The notes under the pieces: model-generated | What the model was told of the DNA's origin: nothing | The model's input: the letters and a program-made list of their open reading frames with translations, nothing else | The model's database searches: none | Source: Cyclobacteriaceae bacterium | GTDB taxonomy: Bacteria > Bacteroidota > Bacteroidia > Cytophagales > Cyclobacteriaceae | Length of the DNA stretch: 8,267 nt | Assembly: GCA_029882725.1 (NCBI GenBank) | Contig: JAOUKG010000086.1 | Span: 1 to 8,267, forward strand | Reading direction: 5' to 3' | Shown here: positions 1-6,825 of the stretch, in pieces | Layout of the letters: each line of letters begins with the position of its first letter | Numbering within the stretch: position 1 is the stretch's first letter | Made by a program: the position numbers and the translations under genes

Positions 1-1018
1 CCAACATTCCATAGGCACCCCAAAATGCAAGGTGGCCATGCATTGCAGTAACCAGAGTTCCATGTGTATATAAATTAGTTTGCGGCAAAGTGTGTGCAAA
101 ACCCAATAAACCTGCCCCAACAAAAGAGGTGATAGCAGTACCTAATGTCCAGTATAGAGCTAGCTTATTAGGGTGTTTTTTCTCTCCTTTTCTATACATT
201 GAAAAAGCAAATAAGGCCATTGCTAAAAACGCCAATGGTTCCATAGCCGAAAAAACTCCTCCTATAACCAACCAATATTTAGCAGTACCAATATAATAAT
301 AATGATGCCCTGTGCCTAGTATTCCAGATATAAAAGTAAGCCCTACAATTACATAAAGCCATTTTTCGATTACCTCACGATCTACACCTGTAATTTTAAT
401 TAAAAGAAAAGCCAAGATTCCTCCCATGATCAATTCCCATACACCTTCTACCCAAAGATGAACGACCCACCAGCGGAAAAAAGAATCCATAGTTTGGCTA
501 TCAAACCATATCATACCCGGTAAATACAACAAGGCTGCAAAAAACAAACCCATGGTCAACACCAATGATGTTGTTGTGCGAGTTTTTCCTTTAAATAACG
601 TCATTATAATTATATAGAGGAATGTTAATACATTGATAACTACCAAATAATCCAATGGTCTGGGTATTTCAAGAAATTTTCTTCCTTCCCAATAATTAAA
701 ATGATAACCTACTACTGCAACCACACCAACCAATGCAAAACTTATGAGTTGCACATAAGCCAGCTTTACAGAATACAGTTCATTTTGTGATTCTTCAGGA
801 ATAATATAGTAGGCAGCACCCATAAATCCTGACAAGAGCCATACAACCAATAAGTTGGTGTGAGTGGCTCTTGCCGTATTAAAGGGGATAATTTCATGTA
901 GGCCATCAAACCCCATATGGGCAAACCCCATAATAAAGCCGTATACAACCTGCAATACCAGTAATAACATGCTTAAGGCAAAAAACCAATAAGCAACTTT
1001 TTGTGATTTATATTTCAT
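1..1018 (-). CDS. norB: Nitric oxide reductase large subunit NorB (3' end beyond window)
   Basis: NorB is the catalytic membrane subunit of cytochrome c-dependent nitric oxide reductase, which reduces two NO to N2O at a heme b3/non-heme iron centre. The first 339 codons are in the window; related NorBs are about 450-470 residues, so roughly the last quarter is cut off by the left edge, with no frameshift seen. All expected ligands present in this part are visible: His53 in HTNLLVVWLL (heme b), His187 with Glu191 in VVHLWVEGVWE (iron B ligand and active-site Glu), His238-His239 in GTGHHYYY (iron B), and His327 and His329 in AMHGHLAFWGAYGM (hemes b3 and b). The sequence is strongly hydrophobic, as expected for a 12-helix heme-copper superfamily protein. 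The ATG at 1018 lies 22 bases after norC, so the two are surely co-transcribed. The HTNLLVVWLL motif and the separate NorC partner argue for the cNor type rather than the quinol-dependent qNor fusion. Confidence 0.97.
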   Translation of the reverse strand, partial: MKYKSQKVAYWFFALSMLLLVLQVVYGFIMGFAHMGFDGLHEIIPFNTARATHTNLLVVWLLSGFMGAAYYIIPEESQNELYSVKLAYVQLISFALVGVVAVVGYHFNYWEGRKFLEIPRPLDYLVVINVLTFLYIIIMTLFKGKTRTTTSLVLTMGLFFAALLYLPGMIWFDSQTMDSFFRWWVVHLWVEGVWELIMGGILAFLLIKITGVDREVIEKWLYVIVGLTFISGILGTGHHYYYIGTAKYWLVIGGVFSAMEPLAFLAMALFAFSMYRKGEKKHPNKLALYWTLGTAITSFVGAGLLGFAHTLPQTNLYTHGTLVTAMHGHLAFWGAYGML

Positions 1019-1040
1019 AATATCTTTTTTAATTTATTTG

Positions 1041-1466
1041 TTATTTGCCTAAATCTGGTTCGGGAGGAAATCCATTGAGATCGATTTCACTTATCCATTT
1101 CAAATAAGCCACCACATCGTTGGCCTGTTCTTCAGAAAGTGCGTAGGCTACCATTTTCCGGCCTCTTGGAGCCCACGGTTCTTTAGACATTAACACATTT
1201 TTAATGTAAGCTTCACCTTTACGATTGTAGGCTTTTGTAAGTTCAGGTGCATAATAGGCACCCTCACCCAGAATAGTATGACATCCCATACAGTTATTCT
1301 CCTCCCATATTACTTTACCTCGAATTACGGATTCAGAAAGATTTTCTTCATGTGTCTTTTTTGGAACTTCCTCACTCAGTGTATGCCATGATAACCCCAG
1401 GAAAACCATAAAGGAAAGAATAGTACCCCCTATAAAGAATGTCCTTGCTTGTTGCTTTGATAACAT
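1041..1466 (-). CDS. norC: Nitric oxide reductase cytochrome c subunit NorC
   Basis: NorC is the membrane-anchored c-type cytochrome that passes electrons from soluble carriers to NorB. The 141-residue product has the usual family length. A short cytoplasmic N terminus is followed by one membrane anchor (about residues 10-27) and then a periplasmic cytochrome domain. The heme c site is C59-M-G-C62-H63, inside a segment ENNCMGCHTILGEGAYYAPE that is characteristic of NorC. Met105 in GRKMVAY is the likely axial ligand on the other heme face. The ATG at 1466 gives the anchor its normal length; no clear ribosome binding site precedes it, which is common in Bacteroidota. It is the first gene of a norC-norB pair, and a CRP/FNR-like palindrome lies upstream. 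The norD, norQ or other accessory genes are not in the window and may lie beyond norB. Confidence 0.97.
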   Translation of the reverse strand: MLSKQQARTFFIGGTILSFMVFLGLSWHTLSEEVPKKTHEENLSESVIRGKVIWEENNCMGCHTILGEGAYYAPELTKAYNRKGEAYIKNVLMSKEPWAPRGRKMVAYALSEEQANDVVAYLKWISEIDLNGFPPEPDLGK

Positions 1467-1550
1467 TAGTAATTAGTTTAAGTTGAACGTAAAACACCGG
1501 AAATTAGTCCTTAAAAATGAGTATAATTATGACTTATGTTAAGACGTAAA

Positions 1551-1566
1551 TGTGATATAGGTCATG
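1551..1566 (-). promoter_or_regulatory. Putative CRP/FNR-family operator upstream of norCB
   Basis: The plus strand reads TGTGA-TATAGG-TCATG, a near match to the CRP-superfamily palindrome TGTGA-N6-TCACA (left arm perfect, right arm TCA conserved). Its centre is about 92 bases upstream of the norC start codon. An AT-rich TAATTATACT on the minus strand at 1528-1519 would sit about where a -10 element belongs if the operator were centred near -41.5, an activator (class II) geometry. Denitrification nor genes are commonly controlled by CRP/FNR relatives such as DNR, NnrR or HcpR, so an NO- or low-oxygen-sensing regulator is likely. Which regulator binds is not decidable here. Just beside it, 1566-1581 is an A/T palindrome (GTTTTTT/AAAAAAC) of unclear meaning. 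Confidence 0.45.
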
Positions 1567-1603
1567 TTTTTTTCAAAAAACCGGTAGATTGATAGGCTCC
1601 GAA

Positions 1604-2401
1604 TTACTTAACAAATCCTTTTACTCCGCCCCAAAACTGTTCCGGTGCAACATCCTGCAAATTATTGTGACCTCCCCCTTCAATTATGATCATCTCTTTT
1701 TTTTCGGTATAGGTGTCAAAAAGTTGCTTCCCCATTTCAAAAGGAATCGTTTCGTCTACCGTACCGTGTATTATAAGAATGGGAGATTTCAGGTTATTAA
1801 TCTTCCCAATAGAATTATAAGAATCCCCGGCAATGAAGGAAAGCGATTCCATACCCATCGCTTCGGCCATTTCTTTTCCGGAAGTTAAAGGTGTTACCAA
1901 TACAACCCCCTTAAAATTTCTATTCTGGGCAGTATTTATGGCCACCGTAGTTCCCAATGATCTGCCAAATATCACAATATCTTCCTCTGCATACCCCAAA
2001 CTGTCTTTTGCATAATTCAATGCTGCTTCCCCATCCAGATAGATCCCCTCCTCATTGGGCTTTCCCGAACTTTTGGCGTAGCCTCGGTAACTTACCAATA
2101 ATACATTTTGATTCATTTCATACAGCCGGTTCGCATACCCAAAACGGCCATATAAATTCCCCCCATTTCCATGAAAATAGATGATCAATGGACGAACTAA
2201 ACCGTCAGAATGTGCAAAGTAAAAGGCTTGTATTGTTTCGTTGTCAGAAGTTTTTATTCCCTTCTCATAAATATGTTCAGGTATATCTTCTTTGGATATT
2301 TCATATTCCTTATCAGGAAAAAAGGTCATTTCATCACGCACACTACTACAACCCATCAAGAAAGCACTTAATAATAGAAATAAGGTTTTTTTGAATTTCA
2401 T
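1604..2401 (-). CDS. Lipoprotein alpha/beta hydrolase (Bem46/ABHD13-like)
   Basis: A 265-residue serine hydrolase of the alpha/beta fold, closest in pattern to the Bem46/ABHD13 group, probably an esterase or peptidase-like enzyme of unknown substrate. The N terminus KFKKTLFLLLSAFLMGC is a lipoprotein signal with Cys18 as the acylated residue, so the enzyme should be tethered to a membrane facing the periplasm or the surface. The fold signatures are in order: HGNGGN (77-82, oxyanion-hole loop), nucleophile Ser148 in GRSLGT (the GxSxG elbow), Asp216 in HGTVDETIP, and His245 in GGGHNN. The catalytic triad is thus complete and the length is normal. The start at 2401 is the one that supplies the signal peptide. 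It is 137 bases upstream of norC and 115 bases after the preceding gene, so it is probably transcribed on its own; nothing links it to NO metabolism except position. Confidence 0.88.
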   Translation of the reverse strand: MKFKKTLFLLLSAFLMGCSSVRDEMTFFPDKEYEISKEDIPEHIYEKGIKTSDNETIQAFYFAHSDGLVRPLIIYFHGNGGNLYGRFGYANRLYEMNQNVLLVSYRGYAKSSGKPNEEGIYLDGEAALNYAKDSLGYAEEDIVIFGRSLGTTVAINTAQNRNFKGVVLVTPLTSGKEMAEAMGMESLSFIAGDSYNSIGKINNLKSPILIIHGTVDETIPFEMGKQLFDTYTEKKEMIIIEGGGHNNLQDVAPEQFWGGVKGFVK

Positions 2402-2423
2402 GTAACTATGAATTGATTCTCTC

Positions 2424-2445
2424 CAAGTAAGTTACGAATTACTTG
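2424..2445. repeat. Small inverted repeat in the hydrolase upstream region
   Basis: A perfect 7-base inverted repeat, CAAGTAA and TTACTTG, is separated by 8 bases. It lies 23 bases upstream of the hydrolase start codon at 2401. No T-run follows on the minus strand, so it is a poor intrinsic terminator for the upstream Tat-protein operon. It could be an operator, a leader hairpin or chance in AT-rich DNA. Confidence 0.3.
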
Positions 2446-2516
2446 TAAAGAAGTTGTTCCCCCTCCTTTAAACTCGGAATTAATGAGAATCACTTTCTAT
2501 GAACCCAATTTTACCC

Positions 2517-3896
2517 CTACAACATCACCTCAACTTCCCCCTTGGGTAAATCAATACACAACACCACTTCTTTACCATTTTTGCACCAAGTGTTATCAGT
2601 AAGTTTCAACAGAGAGTCCACCCGGGTCAAGGGTTTTTCTTCCCCCTTATAGATTAATTTTGGATTTTTGGTCTTTGCAGAAGACAAGGATACGGTAAAT
2701 CCTTTGGTAGCAAAGGGAGCCTTTACAGAAAGTTTTTTACCCGACAAGGTTAAGGTACTCAACTCTTTGGCTGCCCAATACCTGGATATTTCGGAGTTTT
2801 TCATCCATATCAGGTTATCATACTTTTCATTTAATCTCTTAACGGTTTCTTTGAAAATGTTAAAACCAACTTTTTCGCCATTGTAATAGATCCCGGGCCA
2901 ATGGCACACCATAATGGCAGGTTCCCCACTGTCTATTACATCCACCAACCTTCCGGAACTCAAGTCCTCAGTAATCATTAAATCGGCACTTCCCGGGTGT
3001 AGGCCGTCCCAATCGCCAAACCAATCTTCCGTACAACCTATGATCGACACCACGCATTTGGGATCATTACTATCTAATCCACTGGCCAATTTCACCAAAG
3101 GAGCCACACTTTTTCCTTTTTCTGTGTATAAATCCCGGAAATAGTGGGGTATTTCAGTCTGAAAAACATCCCGAAGTGCGTCCATCGTGCCTTTGGCCAA
3201 ATTTTCTTTATTACGACCCCCATAACCTCCGGGAGTTGTAAGCCCTTCACACTCCAAACCGGCATCTTTAAGTACTCGAAGGGCAAATGCCTGATAAGTA
3301 GCCAATTCATCGGCACTTTTTGTTTGACTCCACTCAAAGTTTTCCATATACTCGGGCGAGGCATTGGGGTAAGGCTTGCCCGTTTTTATATCAAATACGC
3401 GCGTATGACTCACCATTTCAGGATGTATATCCCAATCGGGCATAATCAGGTCTCTCACCAAATTAAGACTGTCTTCCAACTCCCTTTTCGTCCATCCGGG
3501 AATGAACCTGTTTACCCAACCCGTGCAGGCCGGATAGGGAACAATACTGTACTTTCCCCTGATTCCTTGCTCATGGCACCACTCACCAAACTCCCTGACA
3601 AAACTATCGGGTATTTCACGAGGCAACTTTCGCCAATCTTGCTTATACCTATCAGGAAAAGTCTCTGCAAACTGAGGAATTCCATAATGTGCCAAATTAA
3701 CAAGGCAGGTCGAATCATCAATGATTAGACTCACCGGCACCCTCCCATAGGGGTTGATCACTTTCGCTTTTTCTTCCAAAATATTTTCACTGATGCTTAC
3801 CAAAGGACTTGCCGTCAAACCCGAAGTGGCGAGGGCTGCACCACCTAAACCAGCAGTCTTTATAAATGAGCGTCTTTTGTAATTTTTATCTTCCAT
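2517..3896 (-). CDS. Tat-signal protein, possibly polysaccharide deacetylase-like (NodB fold)
   Basis: A 459-residue protein of uncertain function. It begins with a twin-arginine signal (KRRSFIKTAGLGGAALA, residues 7-23), so it should be exported folded, often with a bound metal. From about residue 52 the pattern suggests a NodB/polysaccharide deacetylase-like barrel: an early beta strand ending in Asp60-Asp61 (VSLIIDDST, compare the TFDDG motif), a histidine-containing segment with His158 and His164 (IHPEMVSHTRVFD), a TTPGGYGG turn resembling the motif-3 loop, and a late His332 in MVCHWPG. From about residue 385 to the end there is a beta-rich tail, perhaps a small carbohydrate-binding or accessory domain. 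These motif matches are by eye and are not exact, so a hydrolase of another barrel family is possible. It starts 26 bases after the phosphotriesterase-family gene, almost certainly in the same operon, and both carry Tat signals. Confidence 0.6.
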   Translation of the reverse strand: MEDKNYKRRSFIKTAGLGGAALATSGLTASPLVSISENILEEKAKVINPYGRVPVSLIIDDSTCLVNLAHYGIPQFAETFPDRYKQDWRKLPREIPDSFVREFGEWCHEQGIRGKYSIVPYPACTGWVNRFIPGWTKRELEDSLNLVRDLIMPDWDIHPEMVSHTRVFDIKTGKPYPNASPEYMENFEWSQTKSADELATYQAFALRVLKDAGLECEGLTTPGGYGGRNKENLAKGTMDALRDVFQTEIPHYFRDLYTEKGKSVAPLVKLASGLDSNDPKCVVSIIGCTEDWFGDWDGLHPGSADLMITEDLSSGRLVDVIDSGEPAIMVCHWPGIYYNGEKVGFNIFKETVKRLNEKYDNLIWMKNSEISRYWAAKELSTLTLSGKKLSVKAPFATKGFTVSLSSAKTKNPKLIYKGEEKPLTRVDSLLKLTDNTWCKNGKEVVLCIDLPKGEVEVML

Positions 3897-3922
3897 AGTA
3901 ATTGATTGAATAGTCTTAATCT

Positions 3923-4963
3923 TTATTCTTTCTTTAATTTAGGTGAGAAAGCCTCTATAGGATTCTTCACAAAAAGTTGGTCAATTTCTTTATTCGTAAA
4001 ACCTTTTTCCTTCAAAGCAGGTATCATTTTTTGAGGTATGACTGTAAAAGGAGCGAAATCCGTACTGTCCGGCTTATCGGGGTCATACCACCCTGCATCG
4101 TGTGAAATCAGCGTTCTTTTCAACAATCCATTTTCCTTTAAATATATAATTTTTGAAATATATTCTTCAAAATTTCCCTCTCTAATCCCTTCAATACTTA
4201 TCCAACCTCCGGCATTTCCTACCTTCTTATAATATTCCGGATCTTTTTCATTTTGTGCATGTACCCAAATAAAGGCATCCGGGCTCACTCCCATTTTTTC
4301 CAAAACATTCAATTGATCTCTGGCAGGAATATAGGGACCGGTATGCGAAGCTATGGCCATTCCTGTAGCTAAGTGAACAAGACCGGCTGCAGTCACTAAT
4401 TTTTGGTGAAACCCGGATAATGAAGCGGGGTTTACACTTATCTTGATAAACCCCGGCCTGACCTCGGAATTTTCTATACCATTATTATATTCATCAATCC
4501 AACGGTCGGCAAGCTCTTCAGCTGTTTCTGAAAAGGCATGTTGCGGAATGTATTTGTTGTTTACCGCTCCATAATAACCTGTATTGGTAATGATGTAAAT
4601 ACCACTTTTTTCAGATATTTCTTTCAATAGCCATGGATCTCTGCCGAGGTAGGCAGGGGTACAGTCAAAAAGAGTTTGAAAGCCTGATTTCTTTAATTCT
4701 ATTAAATAAGGAAGTACCTGTTTGACAACTGCGTCCCGATCCCATCTCTGGTAACTTGTTTTATCCGCACCTATAAAATCTACCAGAATGTGTTCATGGA
4801 TAAGGCATTTTCCCAACTTCCGAACTTTTACCTTTCCGGTAACGGTGTTAATCCAAGTATCTTCCATGACCGGAGAAAAACTTCTTCCAGGGAATGTGAA
4901 GGCCATGGAAATGGCTGTAGTTGTTGAAAGTTTAAGAAATTTTCTCCTGTTATGTAGGTTCAT
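3923..4963 (-). CDS. Tat-exported phosphotriesterase-family metal-dependent hydrolase
   Basis: A 346-residue member of the phosphotriesterase (PTE/Php) branch of the amidohydrolase superfamily, which uses a two-metal centre to hydrolyse phosphoesters, lactones or related esters. The metal ligands are visible in order: His56 and His58 in LIHEHI, Lys174 in GFIKIS (the carbamylated bridging lysine), His207 in ASHTG, His235 in WVHAQN, and Asp289 in SHDAGW. All are intact, so it should be active. The N terminus has a twin-arginine motif (NRRKFLKLS, residues 5-13) followed by a hydrophobic stretch, so export by Tat is likely; this is unlike the many cytoplasmic family members. It is the first gene of a two-gene unit with the deacetylase-like protein. 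Substrate cannot be told: many homologues are lactonases rather than true organophosphate hydrolases. A plausible promoter lies about 100 bases upstream. Confidence 0.88.
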   Translation of the reverse strand: MNLHNRRKFLKLSTTTAISMAFTFPGRSFSPVMEDTWINTVTGKVKVRKLGKCLIHEHILVDFIGADKTSYQRWDRDAVVKQVLPYLIELKKSGFQTLFDCTPAYLGRDPWLLKEISEKSGIYIITNTGYYGAVNNKYIPQHAFSETAEELADRWIDEYNNGIENSEVRPGFIKISVNPASLSGFHQKLVTAAGLVHLATGMAIASHTGPYIPARDQLNVLEKMGVSPDAFIWVHAQNEKDPEYYKKVGNAGGWISIEGIREGNFEEYISKIIYLKENGLLKRTLISHDAGWYDPDKPDSTDFAPFTVIPQKMIPALKEKGFTNKEIDQLFVKNPIEAFSPKLKKE

Positions 4964-5058
4964 GGGGGTTGGATCTTACCTGATTTCGTAATTCTAAAAT
5001 ACGATATCTTTTGGTGGAATTCTCATTCATTCAGAATTTTATGAATAGCCGAAACTAA

Positions 5059-5090
5059 AAAATTTACCCTTTAAAATCATATTTACCAAA
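5059..5090 (-). promoter_or_regulatory. Putative Bacteroidota-type promoter for the Tat-protein operon
   Basis: On the minus strand TTTG (plus-strand 5087-5090) is followed after 20 bases by TAAATTTT (5059-5066). This resembles the Bacteroidota sigma-A consensus, TTTG at about -33 and TAnnTTTG at about -7, with one mismatch in the second box. Transcription would begin near 5052 and give a leader of about 90 bases before the phosphotriesterase-family gene. In such AT-rich DNA a chance match is quite possible. Confidence 0.35.
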
Positions 5091-5221
5091 AAAACAGTCA
5101 CTGTGGTAGAATAACTTCGTAGTAAATTGCCCGGATCAGGATTTTAAGATTTACATGATGGAGATGAGCGGGTGGATAGCCCTGCTGTTGTTACTAAGTT
5201 TCCCTTGCTGTTGCTTCCCTA

Positions 5222-5286
5222 CCTCACCCCACCTACGCAAAAAAAGGCTTCGGTGAGCTTACCCGCCCTTCGGGCACCCCTCTCCC
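5222..5286. repeat. GC-rich intergenic repeat-like element with hairpin
   Basis: The stretch begins with CCTCACCCC (5222-5230) and ends with CCCCTCTCC (5277-5285). Both 9-base words occur in the same order and orientation at 8198-8218 inside the Rhs gene, where only 3 bases separate them. Between them here is a compact hairpin, GCCC-TTC-GGGC (5265-5275), which contains the stable C(UUCG)G tetraloop. The local GC content stands out from the surroundings. It is probably a member or relic of a dispersed palindromic repeat family; it could alternatively act as a transcription attenuator. Confidence 0.45.
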
Positions 5287-5553
5287 AATGCTATTAAGTT
5301 AAGGATAAATTCCAATGAAAAAGGGTTAATTTTAGTGACGACAACATGTTTTTGGTCAACTTCGTTGGAGCATCTATTGAACACTTGGCTAACTGGGATT
5401 TACCCTATAATAAATAAGAGCAGAATGGACATATTTCTCCCCTGCGACACGCATAAAACCAAAAAAAAGCTACTTATAAAAGGCCGAGATTCTGGGTTTT
5501 CTTCCTTTCATCGTGCTTATACGTTCATTTTGAGAGGAAAGAATTAACACTCG

Positions 5554-6171
5554 TCAATGCCCCATTCTAACATTGTTGCACAAATCAATTTCAGTAACCT
5601 CAAATCCTTTTTGTGTATTAACAAATTCCAATTCTGAATAATAAAGATTGCTAGCTCCTAAATCACTACCTACAACCCTTAATTTACAACCAGTCGCTCG
5701 CAAAAAAGGGTACTTTTCTGAATCTATCTCCCTCCCTGTAGAAACAACAAACAATTTGTTTTGGTAGTAAAATGCACCAGTTTGCTCACTGAACTCCTCT
5801 TTTGTTTCAAGTCCAGCTTCTACGAATAACGTACCCAAGGCCATATTTATTGATCGACGACCGAAAATCCAGTAAGTGTCTGTGCTCTTTCCTTCTATCT
5901 TTTGATTTAAAATCCTAAACCCGTATAAATTGCTCAGTTCTTCCTTATAAAACTTACACTTTGCAAACTCTGATAAGGCTACATCAAGAACTTGAAAAAA
6001 TGAATCGTTTGTCACTTCCAATTCCAACACATAATATATAGCCGGTGAATTGACATAGGCAGTCAAATCTTTTTTCCGGATTCTTCCTGATTCGTCTGAC
6101 TTCAATATTGAACATGAAGCTACAGCTAGTAAAACAACTGTTATCAACATATATCCATAAAACCTCATCAT
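5554..6171 (-). CDS. Lipoprotein paired with orphan JAB-like tip; putative immunity protein (copy 2)
   Basis: No named family was recognised. Starting at the ATG at 6171 the product has 205 residues. A lipoprotein signal (GYMLITVVLLAVASC) ends at Cys20, so it should be lipid-anchored. A longer frame opens at 6207 but overlaps the upstream gene by 32 bases and adds a charged N terminus. The 6171 start follows the upstream stop by 4 bases, which read AAGG, a usable ribosome binding site. The body aligns with the lipoprotein at 6826-7374: GAFYYQNKLFVV here against VAFYYKSRLFVV there, and three cysteines are shared (C72, C162, C198 against C71, C140, C174), suggesting a common fold with a possible disulfide. 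Its place directly after a toxin-tip-like gene fits an immunity or partner protein acting outside the cytoplasm. This role is inferred only from pairing. Confidence 0.7.
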   Translation of the reverse strand: MMRFYGYMLITVVLLAVASCSILKSDESGRIRKKDLTAYVNSPAIYYVLELEVTNDSFFQVLDVALSEFAKCKFYKEELSNLYGFRILNQKIEGKSTDTYWIFGRRSINMALGTLFVEAGLETKEEFSEQTGAFYYQNKLFVVSTGREIDSEKYPFLRATGCKLRVVGSDLGASNLYYSELEFVNTQKGFEVTEIDLCNNVRMGH

Positions 6172-6175
6172 CCTT

Positions 6176-6817
6176 TTAGGGTTTAATTTCATTTCCGTAT
6201 TGGTCAAATTCCCGTGTCACCCCATTGTGTTTAATATAAAACTTTATGACATTTCCTTGTTCTTTTGTCCATTTTTGGAAAAGTGTAACATCTCCTCCAC
6301 CATTACCTATTGAGTGCTCTTTGGTAGAGGGATATGGCCCACTAAAAGTACTGCTATGGTTGTGGGTATATGATACAAGTGTTTTCAACTCACTATCTAT
6401 AATTTCATTAACCATATCTGTGCCATAACTATCAGCCCTCCAACTGTGACTGGTGGTTATAGAACTTTGTGTTTCACCCCCATTAAACTTATATTCTATA
6501 TGAGAAAACTCCACTACAGTATTGTCTGACAAAAAATCATAAACACTTTCTGCTTGTTCATTTGTAGTAACTACCGCAGTACCTTTAGAATTGGAAACAG
6601 TATGAATTGAACCTGCCTCATATCCATCACTTACTCTATAGCTTCCTTTCAATGAACCGTCTTTATTTTTCCTTAATGTATTGTTCTTTACATCCTTTTT
6701 ACTGACTTTTATTATCACGTCCTTATCCCCTCCTTTCAGTTTGTTCTCGGCAAACCTTCCGTTTTTATCGACAAGCAAAGTGTCTAACAGGGGGGTAAAA
6801 TTCAATAATTTACTCAT
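6176..6817 (-). CDS. Orphan Rhs tip module, JAB/JAMM-like domain with altered motif
   Basis: A 213-residue protein that matches the tip of the neighbouring Rhs protein but has no Rhs core or export signal. Homology begins at LDTLLVDKNGRF (residue 11 on; LDTFLVDKKGRF in the Rhs protein, just after its DPIG core end) and continues through VIIKVSKK, VVEFS and ITTSHS. The JAMM-type features are Glu103 in VVEFS and His152-x-His154 in THNHS, with a possible metal Asp176 in GGGDVTL. The usual Ser two residues before the middle of the S-x-x-D segment is absent and the spacer is much longer (about 20 residues against 6), so activity is doubtful or the geometry differs. The gene starts 8 bases after one lipoprotein and ends 4 bases before another. 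Orphan tip/partner cassettes downstream of a full toxin are typical of polymorphic toxin loci and act as a reservoir for tip exchange. It could alternatively be a stand-alone effector. Confidence 0.7.
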   Translation of the reverse strand: MSKLLNFTPLLDTLLVDKNGRFAENKLKGGDKDVIIKVSKKDVKNNTLRKNKDGSLKGSYRVSDGYEAGSIHTVSNSKGTAVVTTNEQAESVYDFLSDNTVVEFSHIEYKFNGGETQSSITTSHSWRADSYGTDMVNEIIDSELKTLVSYTHNHSSTFSGPYPSTKEHSIGNGGGDVTLFQKWTKEQGNVIKFYIKHNGVTREFDQYGNEIKP

Positions 6818-6825
6818 AAACCATA

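Larger units (their letters stand above)
4964..5553. other. Intergenic region without a convincing gene; degenerate repeats
   Basis: About 590 bases separate the Tat-protein operon from the toxin-region lipoprotein. The left part holds the putative promoter at 5059-5090. Around 5130-5160 the minus strand reads CATGTAAATCTTAAAATCC, a kind of phrase that recurs in intergenic DNA of Bacteroidota (recalled, not searched). At 5184-5190 and 5207-5213 the word GCTGTTG is repeated. From 5222 to 5286 there is a GC-rich repeat-like stretch. The rest, 5290-5553, is AT-rich and has only short open frames in conflicting directions, with no recognisable protein. It looks like decayed or inserted non-coding DNA at the border of the Rhs island. 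Confidence 0.5.

Noticed and set aside
1566..1581. A/T palindrome GTTTTTT/AAAAAAC as an intrinsic terminator for the hydrolase gene.
   Set aside because: The loop would be only 2 bases and the stem nearly all A/T, so a stable terminator hairpin is unlikely.
3144..3728. A 194-codon open frame on the plus strand.
   Set aside because: It lies entirely antisense to the 459-residue Tat-signal gene, whose frame has a signal peptide and domain structure. The plus-strand translation shows no recognisable motif.
5154..5290. CRISPR array or insertion-sequence end.
   Set aside because: Only two short imperfect repeats are present, without regular spacing, and no transposase or terminal inverted repeats with target duplications were found.
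5335..5547. A 70-codon plus-strand open frame in the intergenic region, and an overlapping 30-codon frame at 5325-5417 with a protein-like look.
   Set aside because: The frames conflict, have no homology I recognise and no start signals. They are at best relics, so I left the region as non-coding.
6172..6207. The upstream ATG at 6207 as the start of the second lipoprotein.
   Set aside because: It would overlap the orphan-tip gene by 32 bases and put a charged, proline-containing segment before the lipoprotein signal. The ATG at 6171 has an AAGG site and gives a normal signal peptide.
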